Made by a program: the position numbers and the translations under genes. The notes beneath the pieces were generated by a model that did no database searches, was not told the DNA's origin, and saw nothing but the letters and a program-made list of their open reading frames with translations. Source: Drosophila pseudoobscura (Eukaryota > Arthropoda > Insecta > Diptera > Drosophilidae). Taken from it: a stretch of DNA of 64,000 nt. Of this stretch, positions 9,053 to 23,400 are shown piece by piece; the stretch's first letter is position 1, and every line of letters starts with the position of its first letter. The stretch lies in NCBI RefSeq assembly GCF_009870125.1, contig NC_046681.1:26310001-26374000 (forward strand), given 5' to 3'.

Positions 9053-12000
9053 ATGCACCACAAGCTCTCTGGATCGGACATACTCAGTTTCAGCAAACGT
9101 CTGGCCTTTTTGGAGATGGTTTATTCATTCATACCATATCAAATGTCTACGTACGAGTACATAGTGAAATATATACAGTGCAAGTTCTCTTCAACGGAAT
9201 ATCAATTTCGTCTAGGGCAGCGTATATACAGCACAACTTCTCTTAAAACATGACAACCATTGTTCCTTTGTTTTGGTTCAGCCCTAGGCAGACTTTTGTC
9301 TATTAGGGTTGGTTTAAGGATAGATTTAAAAGGGTTTGAACTATCTTCCTAGAGAGCATTGTCTGTAAATTTAATAGAGTTGTTTCTTTGGTTTCTTCTT
9401 TTCGCTGTTTTTTTATAACATCCTAAATGGATTTTAAGGAAGTGTCTAATTGCACCACCACCATCGCAATAGTTCTTCTCCATCTCTCTATTTCTGTACA
9501 TTCCATCTCTTTCTCTATAAGCATTTATCTGTCTTTTTCTTCAATCTACTCAATTGTCATTCAATTGATGGGGAACCGTTTTTGCAGCCATAAGTTTTCT
9601 GCTTATCATTCTCATTGGAGGGGGATTCAAAATAAAAACTCACTGGTTTTTTCCTATGATAAGCTATATCGGTCAAGTTTGAGCATAATGTCATATAATA
9701 GCCGATAAAGACGCATATGCATCCATGCAGCAGCTGCTTGATCTATTATTTTTTGTTCTGTTCCTTTATTTTTGCCGCCGCTTCGACTTAATCTGCGAAG
9801 GCTGAGTGCCATTGACAGCTGTCTCATGGAGGTAGAGTGCAACCACCTCAACTCTCTGTAGGATCATCATTTCATCATCATCGATTTCCACCACTTTACA
9901 GTTTATTCTTACAGTTTGTTCAACTCGATTCCATGAAGAGCAGCAGTCTTATAGGAACTGAAACAATGAAATGACCAAAAGAATATTGATATTCATATGC
10001 AACAATCCATTGTGAGCGGAGCTGAGCGCGTCTTGTCTTTCTTTCAGAACACACCTTTCGATATACAATATACGAGAACATGGCATCGTAAAATATGGAC
10101 TTGGCTCGCGTGTCTCGAATTCTAATTACTCCTCCTTTCTGTTCTGTTCTGCTCTTTCGCGGGTTTCCGGTGGCTTTCTGGACATCGCTCTGTTGTTGGC
10201 TTATGTCTGTTATGGTGGGTGGAAAGAAAGTGACGCATGGGTTTTGGCTAGAGATGAAACTTTGGTTGAGGGAGGTAACGCTACTATGGGGAGGAAAAAC
10301 CAGAAATAGTAGTAGTAACTGATGGTTAATTCAATGTTCTTTTGGGGGAGCATAAAATGGTTTTTGAATGTGTATGAATCACTTCATGATTAACAGGAGG
10401 ATTAACAGGAACTTATAGTTTTGTGTCCCCACAAATAGCTTACATTTATAATGAATGTAGTAATATGTTATACTGGAAATGAATAATTGAAAGCAGATTA
10501 GTATCTTATTCTATAATTCAAAATCAAAATCTATAATCGAAAAACTGCATAAAACCCATAATTTTAAAGATCCGAGAATACGATGAATGACTAAAGTGTA
10601 AGATCTGGATAGTTTTGTGATTGCTATAGCTTTCAGAATCTTTAAAATTTCGTTTGAGATTGTGTGTGTTGAAGCCCTGCTGTCTTTCTCCAATTTTTAG
10701 ATTGGAATTATTAGAAAATTCAATGAAGTTTTTCTCTTTACTTTAATTTTTCCTATGGGTATAATTATACCCTCACATGAAAATCGGGCTCCGATTTGAT
10801 TTCTCTTTTCGTTGTATAACTTCTGCCTGCAACAGAAAAGGAAGGTAATTTTGAGTTTTCATTGCACATTTGCAATCGTTTCACTTAGAGGGCTACTTAA
10901 GTGCGGCATTAGTTTTGGTTCGCTTAATTTCTATCCCATCCCAATAAATCCCATCGCTAAAGCGTGGACTATATTCCGTCTCTGGAACCAAATTGATTCA
11001 TTCAGTTCTGGTCCGGTTCGCTCTCGTCTGTCTACGCCACCATCGTCATGTACGCCCGTCGTAGAATCTCCTAGCCGAGATCTGATACGATCATTAAACG
11101 ATTGATCGCTCTATCATTCTTTGGGGAGATGGCAGCAGACCAAAATGCTAAGTAGAGAGGTAGCATGAGGCCGGCTTCACTTCACTTCATTTATTCATTC
11201 ATTGGATTCATTCATATTTATCTAACGTCACGCCAAATGGGCTTGCCCCGAGCACGTTCCCGCTCTCCCACCTCTCTGTGGCCTGCAGTGGTGTGCATGC
11301 CAATCAGGCTCAGTGTCTTTCCAAGACAGTCCCAGTCCCAGAACCCAGGGCCCAGACTCTCCCTATGGTACCTTTCCACCCCCTGTCAGACTTAATTAGT
11401 TCCCAAATGGAGGGGATTCCGAGTTGAGTCCGAGTGCTGTGGATATTGGTACGTAAGCCGATTTGGTTTTGGATATATATGTATATAGTATATTTGTATA
11501 GTATATATTTATATCTCATTAGCGAAACATTTGGCGTCCAAAGTGGACTTTTAATAATGCGATTTTATTTTCTTGCGATTTCTGGCCCGGCATAAAGAAA
11601 GACTTCTTATTTTCTTATTGCTTATTGCTTGACGATGATTCTTCCCTTTTTTCGGTTCATTTTTTTGTATAAATTTGTTTATTTATTGTACTATCATCTT
11701 GAAAATTTTTGTTTTGGAATAAATCTCTCTGGCGTAAAAGTGTCGCCCTGGAAAAATAAATGATCTTGAACCCAGATGTTGACCCTTTGTTTAGCACAGT
11801 TTTGCACTGAATCGTGGGGTAAGTTTTCATATTTTATTTGGGTTCGTTTCCCGTCGAACACGCTCTATCCTCATGTGCTGTCCCCGGATTGCTATCAAGG
11901 TTTTTATACTATATTTTTGGAATCTATAGTATTTCAAATAAGTTCTATATAGTTCATACATAGATCGAAAAGAACCCAAATGAATTTGTCACCTTTAATC

Positions 12001-14480
12001 GGGGGGCGACACGCTTTGTCTAATCAGCTAACTGTCGGGCTTACAACAGGAATCAACAGCCCCTTGATGACGATCATCATCATCATCATCATCATCATAC
12101 CGTCAACGTGATCTCTGCTTGCGTAGTTTGCCTCCGACGACAAAGTGTAATTTGTTCGTTAGCTTTCAGTGCATTAAAGCCTAAGTTGTCAACCGAATTG
12201 TATAAGCAAATAGGTTTCCTATTCAATTAAATCAGCTTAATGGTTTTGGGGCCCTTCTGATAAGCTTTGGACCTTAGTCCCATTCCTTTCTTCGAAGCTA
12301 TATTCCCCTAGGTTGCCCTGGGTTCCACCAAATTATATTTTCAGGGAATCATTTAATCGCTTAATTAGTCGTTACTTACTCAGACTGGTACAAAAATAGG
12401 GTTCGTAAAAACTAAAGGGCAATTCTTTTTGGAAAGCAACACTTAAGAAGATCTCATCAGCAGTGCGAAATGGTATACAAAATTTCCGGAAATTCCTCTG
12501 TGAACTCTGAGATGTCTGAAATGTTTAACCAAAACGTTTAACGTGAAATCAATATGTGAATCACCCAACCAGAGATTGAAGCAACTCCCACAAGGTCTTT
12601 GAGTTATTGTAGTTTTTCCAGCGACAATTATTGGAGGGGGGAAAATATCGCGACGTTGTCTCGCGAGTCGCGAGTCGCGAATTAGAAATTCAAATGCAGC
12701 TCCCACAGCTCGGCGGGAATCCACGTAACTGAGATAAATCATCTGAAGAGGATTGAGTAATATTGCGAGCTGACGATGAACAAGTAAATTTTCATTGGCC
12801 AAAGTTCGTGGGAATCGCTGCAAATGTTGGGGTGTTGAGTCGGGGGTGGAGCATACGCAATTGGTAGCCTAATCATTTGATGTACAGAGAATATATCCTA
12901 TCTACCACATTATTATCATCGCTGGCATCATCGCCTGGAAAACCCACATAATTGGGGTGCTGATAAGCAGGCCAAATATCTGAATTATCTGGGCGGTGGA
13001 TCGCTATCTTGTTGTCCCATCCAATGAGGCTTATCTCCCGCCTGTAGCTTGGAAATTAATTACTCGCATTCCCTCCGTTGGCATCCAAGGCCACCTCATC
13101 CGCATCAACATCCAAAGGGAAACTGCGCCATTTATCCGAGCTATGGATTGCAATTGCTGGGTTCACGAACCCAACTCAATCACCATAATTTGATGTTATA
13201 AAAATCGATTGCCCGACTGGCTTTAGAGTCCATCCGGCTTGCAGATCACGTAATTATCAATTATCGACTGAAAATGCTCATACGATACGTTGAACGCGAT
13301 TTGCCTATCGTCTAATTGCCAGTTAGGAATTGTCTGTGTGTACAATGTAAGTCGATTCGGGATGAGAACCAGTCGTCGACAGAAAGGTGGAGAGATGAAC
13401 GCGGCAAGCGTTGGGCAGAGGGTTAGGGCTAAAGGTAGGGTTGCGAGTTGTACTATGAACCCAGATCAAATCTTTGAGTAATTCGTGTCAGGAATAGATT
13501 GACTAATTGATTGGTTATAGGGATTGTTTAGCCCTGAGTGAGCAGCATTTTAAAGATGCTTAAATGGAACCAATATGCGATGTATTCGAAGTTGATGTCA
13601 AGGGGTGTGGCATTGGAGATGTATGTAGGATAGCTGATAAAGCTAAAAGAAAATGTTTCCCAAAGCAATAGGGAACGACCATCCTAAAGAAAAAATATAT
13701 TAGTTTTAAGAGTTGTTATCTTATCTTACTGGTATCCCACCCATACAATTCTACAAAAAGATACCGCGTGCATAGGAAATTTATCTTAATTTTATAGAAC
13801 CCAATAAAAACTAAAACAAGAAAAAGTTACAGATAAAGATAGTCTATAATGGGAGTACAGAAAGTGTTCCCTGCCAATTACCTCGTTCCAAATTAATTCC
13901 TTAACGAACTGATGATTTGAGTAAATTCCGCCAACCCTATTAGGTACGAAACCCTTCTCAAAACCTAGTATTAAAAGGCCATTACTGCTGCAAGTTAATT
14001 GCTGCAAGCCAATACTTAATTAATTTATTTATAACACACGTTTCCGATTCAGCCATCAATAAAATCCAAACAGCACTTAATAACCAATATGGTTAATAAC
14101 CCACATCCCAAAGAGATTTTCCAAATCAAAGGAATTTTAGTTGTTGAAACCGCAAATGAATGAATCACAAAGAAAGAGAATTGCGAATCAAATATGCAAG
14201 CGACGTCACCAGGGAAACTTATGCCAAACCACGCACAGAGCCAATCCCCAAGAAAAGGCGAGAATTACCCAGCCCGACACAGAGAGAGAGAGGGCTTACG
14301 AGATATCCGATTATAACAGTTAACGGTACAGATATGGAGGTCAGGGCCTGGAAATGCACAATGCATTCATTACAACAATAAGAAAGCCAACCGCCTAACG
14401 TAATGTAATAACGTAAGCAGCCGGCAAGAGCGCAATAATCTTCGAAGAGAGAGCCCAGCGTGCGCGAGAGACTAGGCGAG
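9053..14480. other. Non-coding stretch with microsatellite
   Basis: About 5.4 kb without a supportable exon. Open frames are short and lack start or splice context. It holds an (ATC)n microsatellite (about 12073-12098), a short CGCGAGT repeat near 12661-12678 and many homopolymer T or A runs. It is probably intronic or upstream regulatory DNA of the ABCG gene at 20479. Confidence 0.5.
12073..12098. repeat. (ATC)n microsatellite
   Basis: About nine uninterrupted ATC triplets in non-coding sequence. Confidence 0.9.
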
Positions 14481-15290
14481 TGAGAGCAAGCGATCATCAG
14501 CTGTGCGCTGGAGCAGCTGTTGTTCGAGTTGGCTGGGGTCTTATAAGAGCCATGTGGAGAGCACTTTACCGTTTATTTGTGGCGAGCGTCGCGTTTGGAG
14601 CGCACGTGTAAGCGAAACAGTAGCGTAAGGGGGAGGCCTGAAAGAGATAAAATAAAGCAAAATCGAAAAAAGTATATAATGCACAGTGGCAAAAAAAACA
14701 ATTGAAATTAATTTACGCGCCGCTGCCCATCTGCATAAGTTCAATGAAGGAGGCAAAAGCAGAGTGAAACAAAACCGCGCAAACATACAGTGTCGTCGTC
14801 GTCGTCCCTCTCGTTTCCACTCATGTGAATGTCAGTCCGAAAAGGAAGAAAGTGCAATACAAAATCGAATTCAATTGCACAAAAATACAAAAAATAAAAC
14901 CGCAAAAGAGTTAAAGAGGAATCCAAAAACAATCGCGTGTTCATGCAAATCGAAGACTGGAAATGAGTTTTCTTGGGCTCAAGTTTTCTTAAATTTTCCC
15001 AGTGATGTGTGTTCATTCATGAATTGCGTTCTGTGTCGATGCTTTTCCACTTGTCAATTGCTACGTCGCATTGTCTTGGTCCATATGCGCACTCGTATTC
15101 TGCGTCTCAAAGAGAACAATATTATTAGTAACTACAGCAGTCACAAGAAGAGGAAACTTTCAACAACAAAGACCAGCTGAAGCATCGAATCGAAACGAAA
15201 CGAAAGAAATAAAGAACTTTCCGAGTGCATCGCGTGTGTGAGAATCGTCATTCGGGAGCGCAGTCAACAGGTTCGTTAACATTACCCACC
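14440..15290 (+). promoter_or_regulatory. Candidate promoter and 5' UTR region of the ABCG gene
   Basis: Local rise in GA-rich and CG-containing sequence (GAGAGAGAG at 14282-14291, GCGCGAGAG near 14462), followed by CTTATAAG near 14539 and AGTATATAATG near 14670-14680 that could serve as TATA elements. Downstream is A-rich, UTR-like sequence without a long frame, and a possible donor CAACAG|GTTCGT near 15270. This fits an alternative untranslated first exon of the plus-strand ABCG gene. Evidence is compositional only. Confidence 0.3.
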
Positions 15291-18200
15291 TCTGACCCAC
15301 TAACAAAAGAGTGAGTGTGAGAATGTAGAAGAGTTGAAACCAAAAAGAGAGAGGGACCGAATTAAAGCACATACATATGTATGTATGTATGTGCATATGA
15401 ATGTGTGCAGGAAAGAACGAGAATTATGGGAGAACGAAAGTATACGTATGAGAGTGCACTCCTGCCCAGCCCGTATGACATTTACTGATTTCGTCAATGG
15501 CCTTAAAACGCTGAAAAAACATGGGATTCCTCGAAAAAATAAAATTTGTTTATGGTTGAAAAATATAAGTTGAAGAAGGAGTTCTTAAGTAGTATTGCTA
15601 CCCCAAACAAGAGAAAAAAATCTAGTCTTCCAAGAAAAAGCGTAGTGGTTAGAGGAAATTAAATAAAATGAGTTGCCTTCGTAAATAAAAAACTGACTGA
15701 ACGAAACAATGTACAAACATATGTATGTACATACGTACCGCTGTTTAAGCATTTCCAAAAATCCAACGTTGTTTGAGTAAACTTAAACTTATCTTTATAT
15801 TTGATTGTTGCTCACCAAAAATCAGCTGCTTTCTACATGAACTGCTTTCACTTGTAAAGCGCATTGCTTTGCAAGTCACAAAACAGCTGATTTCAAAGCA
15901 ATGGACGGTGCTATATTTCTCAACCATTATATTTTAATTAGAAAATGCTAAACAAATTCAAACATAAGTCTCCCGCTTGTTTAATTATTCCACAATCAAA
16001 TTAGTCATATTTTCTTGCTTGCATAGTAAGTAGTTGGCTCTCACAGTGGAGTGAATACTAAGTAAGTGCCATATAGCTTCCATGCCTGCTGCACATGTGT
16101 TCTTTGGGCATCGGTTGCTCAATCGACTGACCCGATCGATGGGATGGGGGGGGGAAAAGCTTCTATCCTCTCCTCTCGCTCTCTCACTCTCACTCTTACT
16201 CTTCGTTTTAGAAAGAACTTGAAAATGTAGGCCACAAATGTGCGACTACAGTGCGACTACTCGGACAATGGACATCGACTTGATTATCCGATCTTCGACT
16301 AGTCGGAACATTTCCAGTTATATCATTCGATCTGGTGTTTCGCTTAACGTATTCATGACTCGGACGGTTGGGGTATGGGACATGTGCATGGAATTACAAT
16401 TTACAATTTGTTGCGGGAGGAGCAGGCGCACTTCTAGCAGTCACTGTCTCCGATGCAAATCCCAGATAAAATTTATACAGTTTTGTGGCTAATCTAAAAT
16501 GTGTTTCTAATTGGGCGCAGTAGCGGTTAAGATAATTATTTTTGACAGGGAAGCCCACTTCAGCTAATTATAGCTCTTTTTCGGAATTTAAACAAAATGT
16601 AAATTAAATTTTATCTCGCTTTAAACCAATTTGAGCTGGTGTTTTGCAGTATCTCTAGCTCCATCTCTAAAGTAGCTTCATTTCCCCTTTAAATTTCCAC
16701 TCAATCATCTTAATTTTCACCAATTTTGTCTCATTACGTGATCGCACATACCATACCTTTACGGATTGTAAATACATATGAAAACAAATTGAGAACTAAT
16801 ATACACATACAATACCGTATACTATACGTATCATATATCATATACAAACCGAATATAGCGGTCATTGCCTGACTGATGGATCGACTACACAATCAACAAA
16901 TGCGAAAAGAGAGAAGAGTAGAATAATATTTGGCTTTCAGAAAGCCAAACAAACATTTGTGTGCCGGCTACTGCGACATTTCGTGGAACGAGTTCTTTTG
17001 AGTCAGCCTCTACAGCCACGCCCCCCTAAAGTACTAACAAGTATATAAATATATGTATACTATGTATATGCCCTGATCCGTGCTGACCACGTGCTGACCC
17101 TGACCATGTCACTTTTCCTTATCGCTTGCCAAACGTGGTTCTTGGGGTCGTATTGTCGTAGTGCTCGTAAAAATATGCTTCTCAGTTTTTTTTAATTTTT
17201 TTTTATCGTGCTTTCTGAGACGATCAATTGCCTCATTCTATTGTGCCGAGTATTACTCTTCCAGTTTCAGTAGTATTACTTATTGTGTAGTGTTCTGAAG
17301 TTGTTTCATGTTTTCTCCGAGTTTCGTGACTTTAATGGAAATGGTGATCGTTTTTTCGTTTGTGTGTTTTTTCCTTCTGTGAGTTTTATGTATTTGCATG
17401 TCAAAACAGCAGACGGCAGAAACGGCAGAAAATGAGCAATTTGCATTGAGTGAGTTATGAGCCAGACCCAGAGTCTAAAGGTCCCACAAACAACAACCTA
17501 CCTCTGAGAGTTTGCTGTTGAGAGTTTGCCAAAATTTAAATTACGTGAATTACTTACTCGTGGACGTCGTGAGGGGTCTTTCAGTAATATGTTTCGGTTC
17601 GGTGCTTCTGAACTACTTTTGAAAGCAATTTACGGGGGTTTTTTCGTTGAAAATTATGTGGCGTTTGAGCAACATAAATCTTATAATGTCAGGGATATAA
17701 ATAACAGTTGGAAACCATTCCAAAAAAAGTATACAGATATATATCTATAATTTCCGAGAGGAATTCCGTAAGGTTATAAGTTGACAATATCCCCTACTAC
17801 TCTTTAAGAATCTTGCTGAATCATATTCAAACTCCACTTAAAAAACACACACATATCGAGCTGAAGAACGGAATAACAACAATAACTTCTATCTAATATC
17901 CATAATGTAACCTATCCATCAAGTTTGCTTCAATAATTTATACAAGAAATTCTATAAGAGTAAACAATCTTTAAGAGCAAACATTCCTTTCACGTAATAT
18001 TCTCATTCATTCAGCTAACATTCTTTCAGTTTCATGTTCACATAAATACATATATACTTATACATATGTATGCCCGTCTGTCTGAGTATTTACATATTTA
18101 AATAATTATGTCATACGGCGAACACCATAAATTGATCAGCAATTGTCGTGCCCTGCCCCAATCAATGGTATACCAGTATATCGCAACAGGCTCAATGAAA

Positions 18201-19400
18201 CTGCACTCGAAATGCACTCGAAACAGAGAACTATGTATGATAGTTGAATCAAGATCATACCAGACTTGATCTTGATTTGATTTTTGGCTAATTTTCGGTC
18301 TCTAAAGAAAATGATTTGGCAGTTTTTGTAGTTTCTTTTGGTGTATTTTCTTGTAAACTGGTTTTCTCGGTCTTTGCCTACTTTTGAGGCTGACATTCTA
18401 CTGAGGGGCGGCCGGGCCGGGCCGCCAGACACCAACCTCTTTACATCAAAGTCAATATCAGTTTACCACTCGAGGAGTTGTTTGGCAAACATCAACAACA
18501 AAATATCTATACTTGGCCAAAAAATACATACGAGTATAGTGAGATATGCCGCAAAAGATGTAAAACGACTTTACAGCACTTTGTGGCGGTAATTTGCATG
18601 GTTTTATGGACAGACTTATCGGCGGTATAGCCTAGATATTCTTTGGTTGGTTGAATGACATATTGAAGGCCATTTTTTGGTAATACTTTTTTAAGAAAAA
18701 GTACATCAAATAGACCTCTGGAAGTATGATATTTTCTGGACAAATATTTCATGCTTCTCTTACACATTTGGGATAGTTTTCTACTTCAGTTTCTTGATTT
18801 AGTTACCTTCTTTGATCTAGATTCTTATTCACTTTTCCATTAGCTCTATAATTAATACATTTCTTGCCCTATTTTAAAATAGTTTTCCACCTTCTTTGCT
18901 AATGCTCTAAAAATACCAGTATCCCGCTTTAAACAAATATTTAACAAACTTTAGAGGTGCATAGACCATTTTTACATAGTATTCCCAATATTTGTTTATT
19001 TGATTTGTTTGAACATAGGCCTCGAACCTGACCTATGACAAGGTTTTGACAAATTAACAGAGCTTAGCTAATCGGACAGCAAATAACAAAAAATCTATCT
19101 CTATCCTAATTAAAATTCAACAGCTGAATTGACAAATATTTACCTTATTTATATCAGAGGGTTTATGGTTTATATAAAATCAATTCCAGAAATGATCTAA
19201 GTAAGAACTTAAGCCACGAATTTCACTACATTTGCATAGTGTCCAGTCATCCTATGACCACAAAAAAGAATCCATAAAAAATGACAAGCTGAAATATTTG
19301 AATTTTGGTTACATGCCGAGAATACATATTTTTGGGTAGTCGGCTGATAAGTGATTCCCGATAGACCAAACACAGTCTGTGCATAATTTACATTAAATTA
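15291..19400. other. Non-coding stretch, probably 5' intron of the ABCG gene
   Basis: About 4.1 kb without a supportable exon. It includes an (ATGT)n tract at 15369-15399 (ACATACATATGTATGTATGT...), G and CT-rich runs at 16141-16205, and a local GC spike GGCCGGGCCGGGCCGCC near 18409-18425. Nothing protein-like was found. Confidence 0.5.
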
Positions 19401-19473
19401 AAATAATGGACTCCAAGACTCCAAGACAGAATGTCTAGATAACAGATCTTTAGAATACCGAATACTGCAGAAT

Positions 19474-19725
19474 ATTGTCTATCCATCAGTTTGAAATTCC
19501 ACGGATTGGTGTCAGATTGAAAGTCTTTCAAATATTGTCTATCCATCAGATCCATCAGATGTACCAAAGATTGTGTATACATCAGCATATTGTCCGCCCA
19601 TTTCTTAGTTTGAAAGTCCACAGAATATTAGATAAGATTGAAATGCTACAGAAGATTGTCTATCCATCTGATTGAATATCGTTGAAATGTAGAGAAAAGT
19701 CCACAGAAGTTTGTCTATCCATCAG
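19474..19725. repeat. Degenerate minisatellite, five copies of TTGTCTATCCATCAG
   Basis: The core TTGTCTATCCATCAG or a one- to three-base variant occurs at 19474-19489, 19534-19549, 19570-19585, 19655-19670 and 19711-19725. Flanks are also partly shared (TTGAAATTCCAC, TTGAAAGTC, GTCCACAGAA), so the original unit was about 55-60 bases. Copies are diverged and irregularly spaced, as expected of an old tandem array. Confidence 0.8.
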
Positions 19726-20428
19726 CTTGAAATTCCGCAAAATATGGGCAGACTTCTCCCATAAAAACAATAGTACGAGTATTTATAATTCACATTACTC
19801 ACAGAATTCTCACATTACAATAACTTTCTTTGTTCGTAAGAAACAAAGCATTAAATTATATATATGTACATACAATCATTAAATGACGCATCTGTCGCAG
19901 CAGAGAGATATGTATGTAGACTTAATAAAGTGTCCCGCAGCTCTAAATTGTGAAATCTAAGCGATAGAACGCCCACACAAATATGTACAATTCGCCATTT
20001 ACTTTTGTTGTTTGAAATATATAAAAAAAACACCATCTAACGCCCCTCCTAACGAGCGCCAACAGGTCGTTAGGGTTTCTGACTATTATTATCGTAAGGC
20101 AGTACTTACAACATCTGGAGAATAAACTGGGAAAGGGAATGATTGCCTAAAGCTGAATATTAGGGTGAGGAAAATTGCAAAATAATTTATGGGGAGGGAT
20201 AATATGTGAAGTTCATCACTTGGCTGTGCCGTTGATCTTTGAAACTCCACAAATGGAATGAAAATATGGGAAGATATCGGATGTTATTTATATAAATGGA
20301 TTTAAGGGAGACTTTTACTTAAATTTAACAAATACTGAGAATGACAAATTTGTGATATTGTTAACCCATATTTTCTCCATTTAAAAAGCCTTCTATATCT
20401 ATATATTTCTCTTTTCTTTCCTTTTCAG

Positions 20429-20478
20429 AGCTATAGAACCTCTCCCGAAGAAGCACATAGTAGAATATCCCCATAAAT
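20429..20478 (+). other. 5' UTR part of ABCG coding exon 1
   Basis: A strong acceptor (TCTTTCCTTTTCAG, AG at 20427-20428) precedes the ABCG start codon by 50 bases. At least one untranslated exon must therefore lie upstream in the 12-kb non-coding stretch. Confidence 0.65.
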
Positions 20479-23400
20479 ATGACACTCTTGCCCGATATAA
20501 AACCCACAGATGCCGCCTGCTGTGGCGGTGGGGCACACAGTGATGCCAGCAGCACCTCCGGTGCCAGTCACAAGGGACACCACCATGGCAAGCACCAGGA
20601 TAGTGGCTGCCTCGGCATAAATTGTTGCACCACAGCCGCCAGTTCGGCGCTTTCCATCGATGAGACATCTTCCACATCATCCCGGGGTTCGGATGCCCTG
20701 GCAGAGAAGGTGAACAACAATTTGAACGTCTTCCAGAGGCCCAACTATCATGAGGGCATGTCTCATGCTAATTTTGATCACTGCGAGAAGGTTGATATTG
20801 AGTTTTCCGATGTGCGATATCAAGTGAAAAAGTTCTCATTTCCAGAAAGGAAATTTGGTGAGTAACCATTAGAAAGGATATGCTGAAGAGGATTACTCAA
20901 TTATGGTCTTATCTAATTGCAGTGACCAAGGAAATCCTCCATGGCCTGAATGGTAGTTTTCGTTCTGGAGAACTGACAGCCATCATGGGTCCCTCGGGGG
21001 CGGGCAAGAGCACGCTGTTGAATGTCATGTCTGGCTTCTGGTGAGTTTCCCTCGCACTCGCACTCGCACTTGAACTTGAAAATTATATTTTCCTACTGCT
21101 CGGCGCTCTGCTGTGACTGATGTATCGCTGAATATGCAATCAAGTTTCCGTCGATTTAATTACATGTTGTTCATATCGTACGAGCAACGGAATATAAAGC
21201 GCAGACGCTGCATTCGTTCCATCAATCAACACATTGTTCAGATGTCAGCAATGCCGAGCAAATTGCTCTTGGTTGTATGGCACGATTGATTATGAATATG
21301 TATATAGAATATAGATATAGGATATAGAAGGGGCGGCATGTTAAGTGGTGTTTAATGGATTTATACAATTTAAAGAGTGACTAGAGCAGCATTAGATGTT
21401 GCCTTAGGTCCTAGAGTTTAGGCATCTTATAACCTCAGGAATGCAGCAGCAAACATAAAAATGGAGCATATAAAATTATGCAGAAATAAAATATGCTCTT
21501 TTTTATCCCATTACTCTTCTCAAAACGATTCACAATCTTTCGTGTATTTTCGAATAAAATGCTGTTTATGTAGTTTGAAGCTTGGCCTCCCATCCCGGAC
21601 GTAATCGCATTACTTCCTCTCCCACTGTCGAGACATCAGCTGACATCAAAACAGTTCAAGTTCCCATATGCCATTGCATAAGTAGAACTTCAGACCGATT
21701 CGAATGCACTCTGATGAGTGATTCATTCCCTGTCCGTTGAACGGAATGGAAACGACCCTCCACTGACGCAACTGAAAGGAAATCTGAATTCTGAATGTAA
21801 TCTCTATATATTTTTGATGGCCAAATGACAGCTATTACAGCATATAACATTTTCAGCTATATAATTAATAAATAAATGTATGCACGTGTCGAAAGGGAAA
21901 TCGTACGGATCGAATCTCTGTAGAGTATCATAATTAAAATATCATAATGTGGATGCTGGGCGGCAAAGAGCCACCGCCAGAGGAACTGCGAGGCGTTTCC
22001 ACAGCTTTTCATTGCTAAACGTTATCGGTCAGTAAACTATGAACTTGAAATATGTACGCATATACATTTATTTTAAGTTCGGTTCGTTTCGAGTTCAGAG
22101 TAGTGCCTCGCCTCTGTTTCCAGACATTCACGGAGATATTTATTTTTTGCTGATTTTTTTTGAAGGCTCGTGGACTCGTGAGCTCATTAAAATTATAATA
22201 ATTACTTTAATTGCTTGTTTGTTGCTGATTTTCATTTGTGATTTCTTCCACTCATTTTCTCTGACAGTGCCACTGGAGTGTCGGGCAATATACGAGTTAA
22301 TGGCAAGCCCATGGCTCCCAGCTCCGAGAGATTCCGTCAACTGTTGTGCTACATCCATCAGGATGATCTGCTGCGTCCCCAGTTAATGGTGGGCGAAATA
22401 ATGCTCCTGGCTGCACATCTTAAACTCGGTTTTAAGTTCAGCAAGACCTACAAATTGGATTTGGTGAGTAAAAGCAATCAAAAAATCTCTAAGTGGTTTT
22501 TTAACAAATACTTTCCGCGTGTATCATCTATCTTTCTCACAGATCAAACACATCTTATCGCTGCTGGGTCTGGAGCATCGCTATAATGTGCATACGGCAA
22601 AGCTTTCGGGTGGACAGAAGAAACGTCTCGCCATTGCCCTGGAGCTGATAAGCAATCCTCCAGTACTCTATCTGGATGAGCCAACGACGTGAGTATGAAT
22701 ACGAATACAAGTATGAGTGTACTATATACACGTATAGGGTAAATATGTGTACACTTATGTAATTGAAGTAGCCATGATAATGATCGTCATCTGATGAAGT
22801 TCTTTATAGAATACATATTTATATGTGCATACATATATGCGTACTTATTAGCGGAAACTCAGCAAAAAATCCACCCAATGCCTGACCCACAAGTCAAGTT
22901 TGTGCATGTCTATATTGCTTCGGGCTTATCTGTTTTCTATACAATTTATATTTTATATAGCTACTTATTTAGTTTTTGTTTTGATCGGTTGGGTTCATTG
23001 AGCAGGAAGCTGCGGCAAACGTTTAAGCCGTTTAATTATTTAGAACCGATTGAGTTTTTCTGTTTTATATGCTGAATATCTGTAGGCTGATGAGTTTATC
23101 AATCTTATAATTATTGGATTATCTGACAGTTAAGTGCACAATTAATGGTTTGGAGTCGTTTATTAAACACAATAAATGTTTTAATGCAATTTGATTTTAA
23201 TAATCAAAAGAAAAATGCCCTACTCATTGACTGGAAACATCTCTAGGGCCTTTTCGATTCCAAGGAATTTGGAAGTCTACCCTGTAGAGAGATAGATCCG
23301 GGTTCACTCTGGGGCACCAAAAAGCAAGTGTTCTTTTATTAGCTTTTAGTAGATCAAAGTTTACTCTCAATCCAATCAAGCTCTTTTTTGTAGAGAGCTG

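Noticed and set aside
8852-9253. 133-codon plus-strand frame with two similar segments
   Set aside because: The similarity is due to the duplicated palindromic motif; the product resembles no protein and starts at a non-ATG codon.
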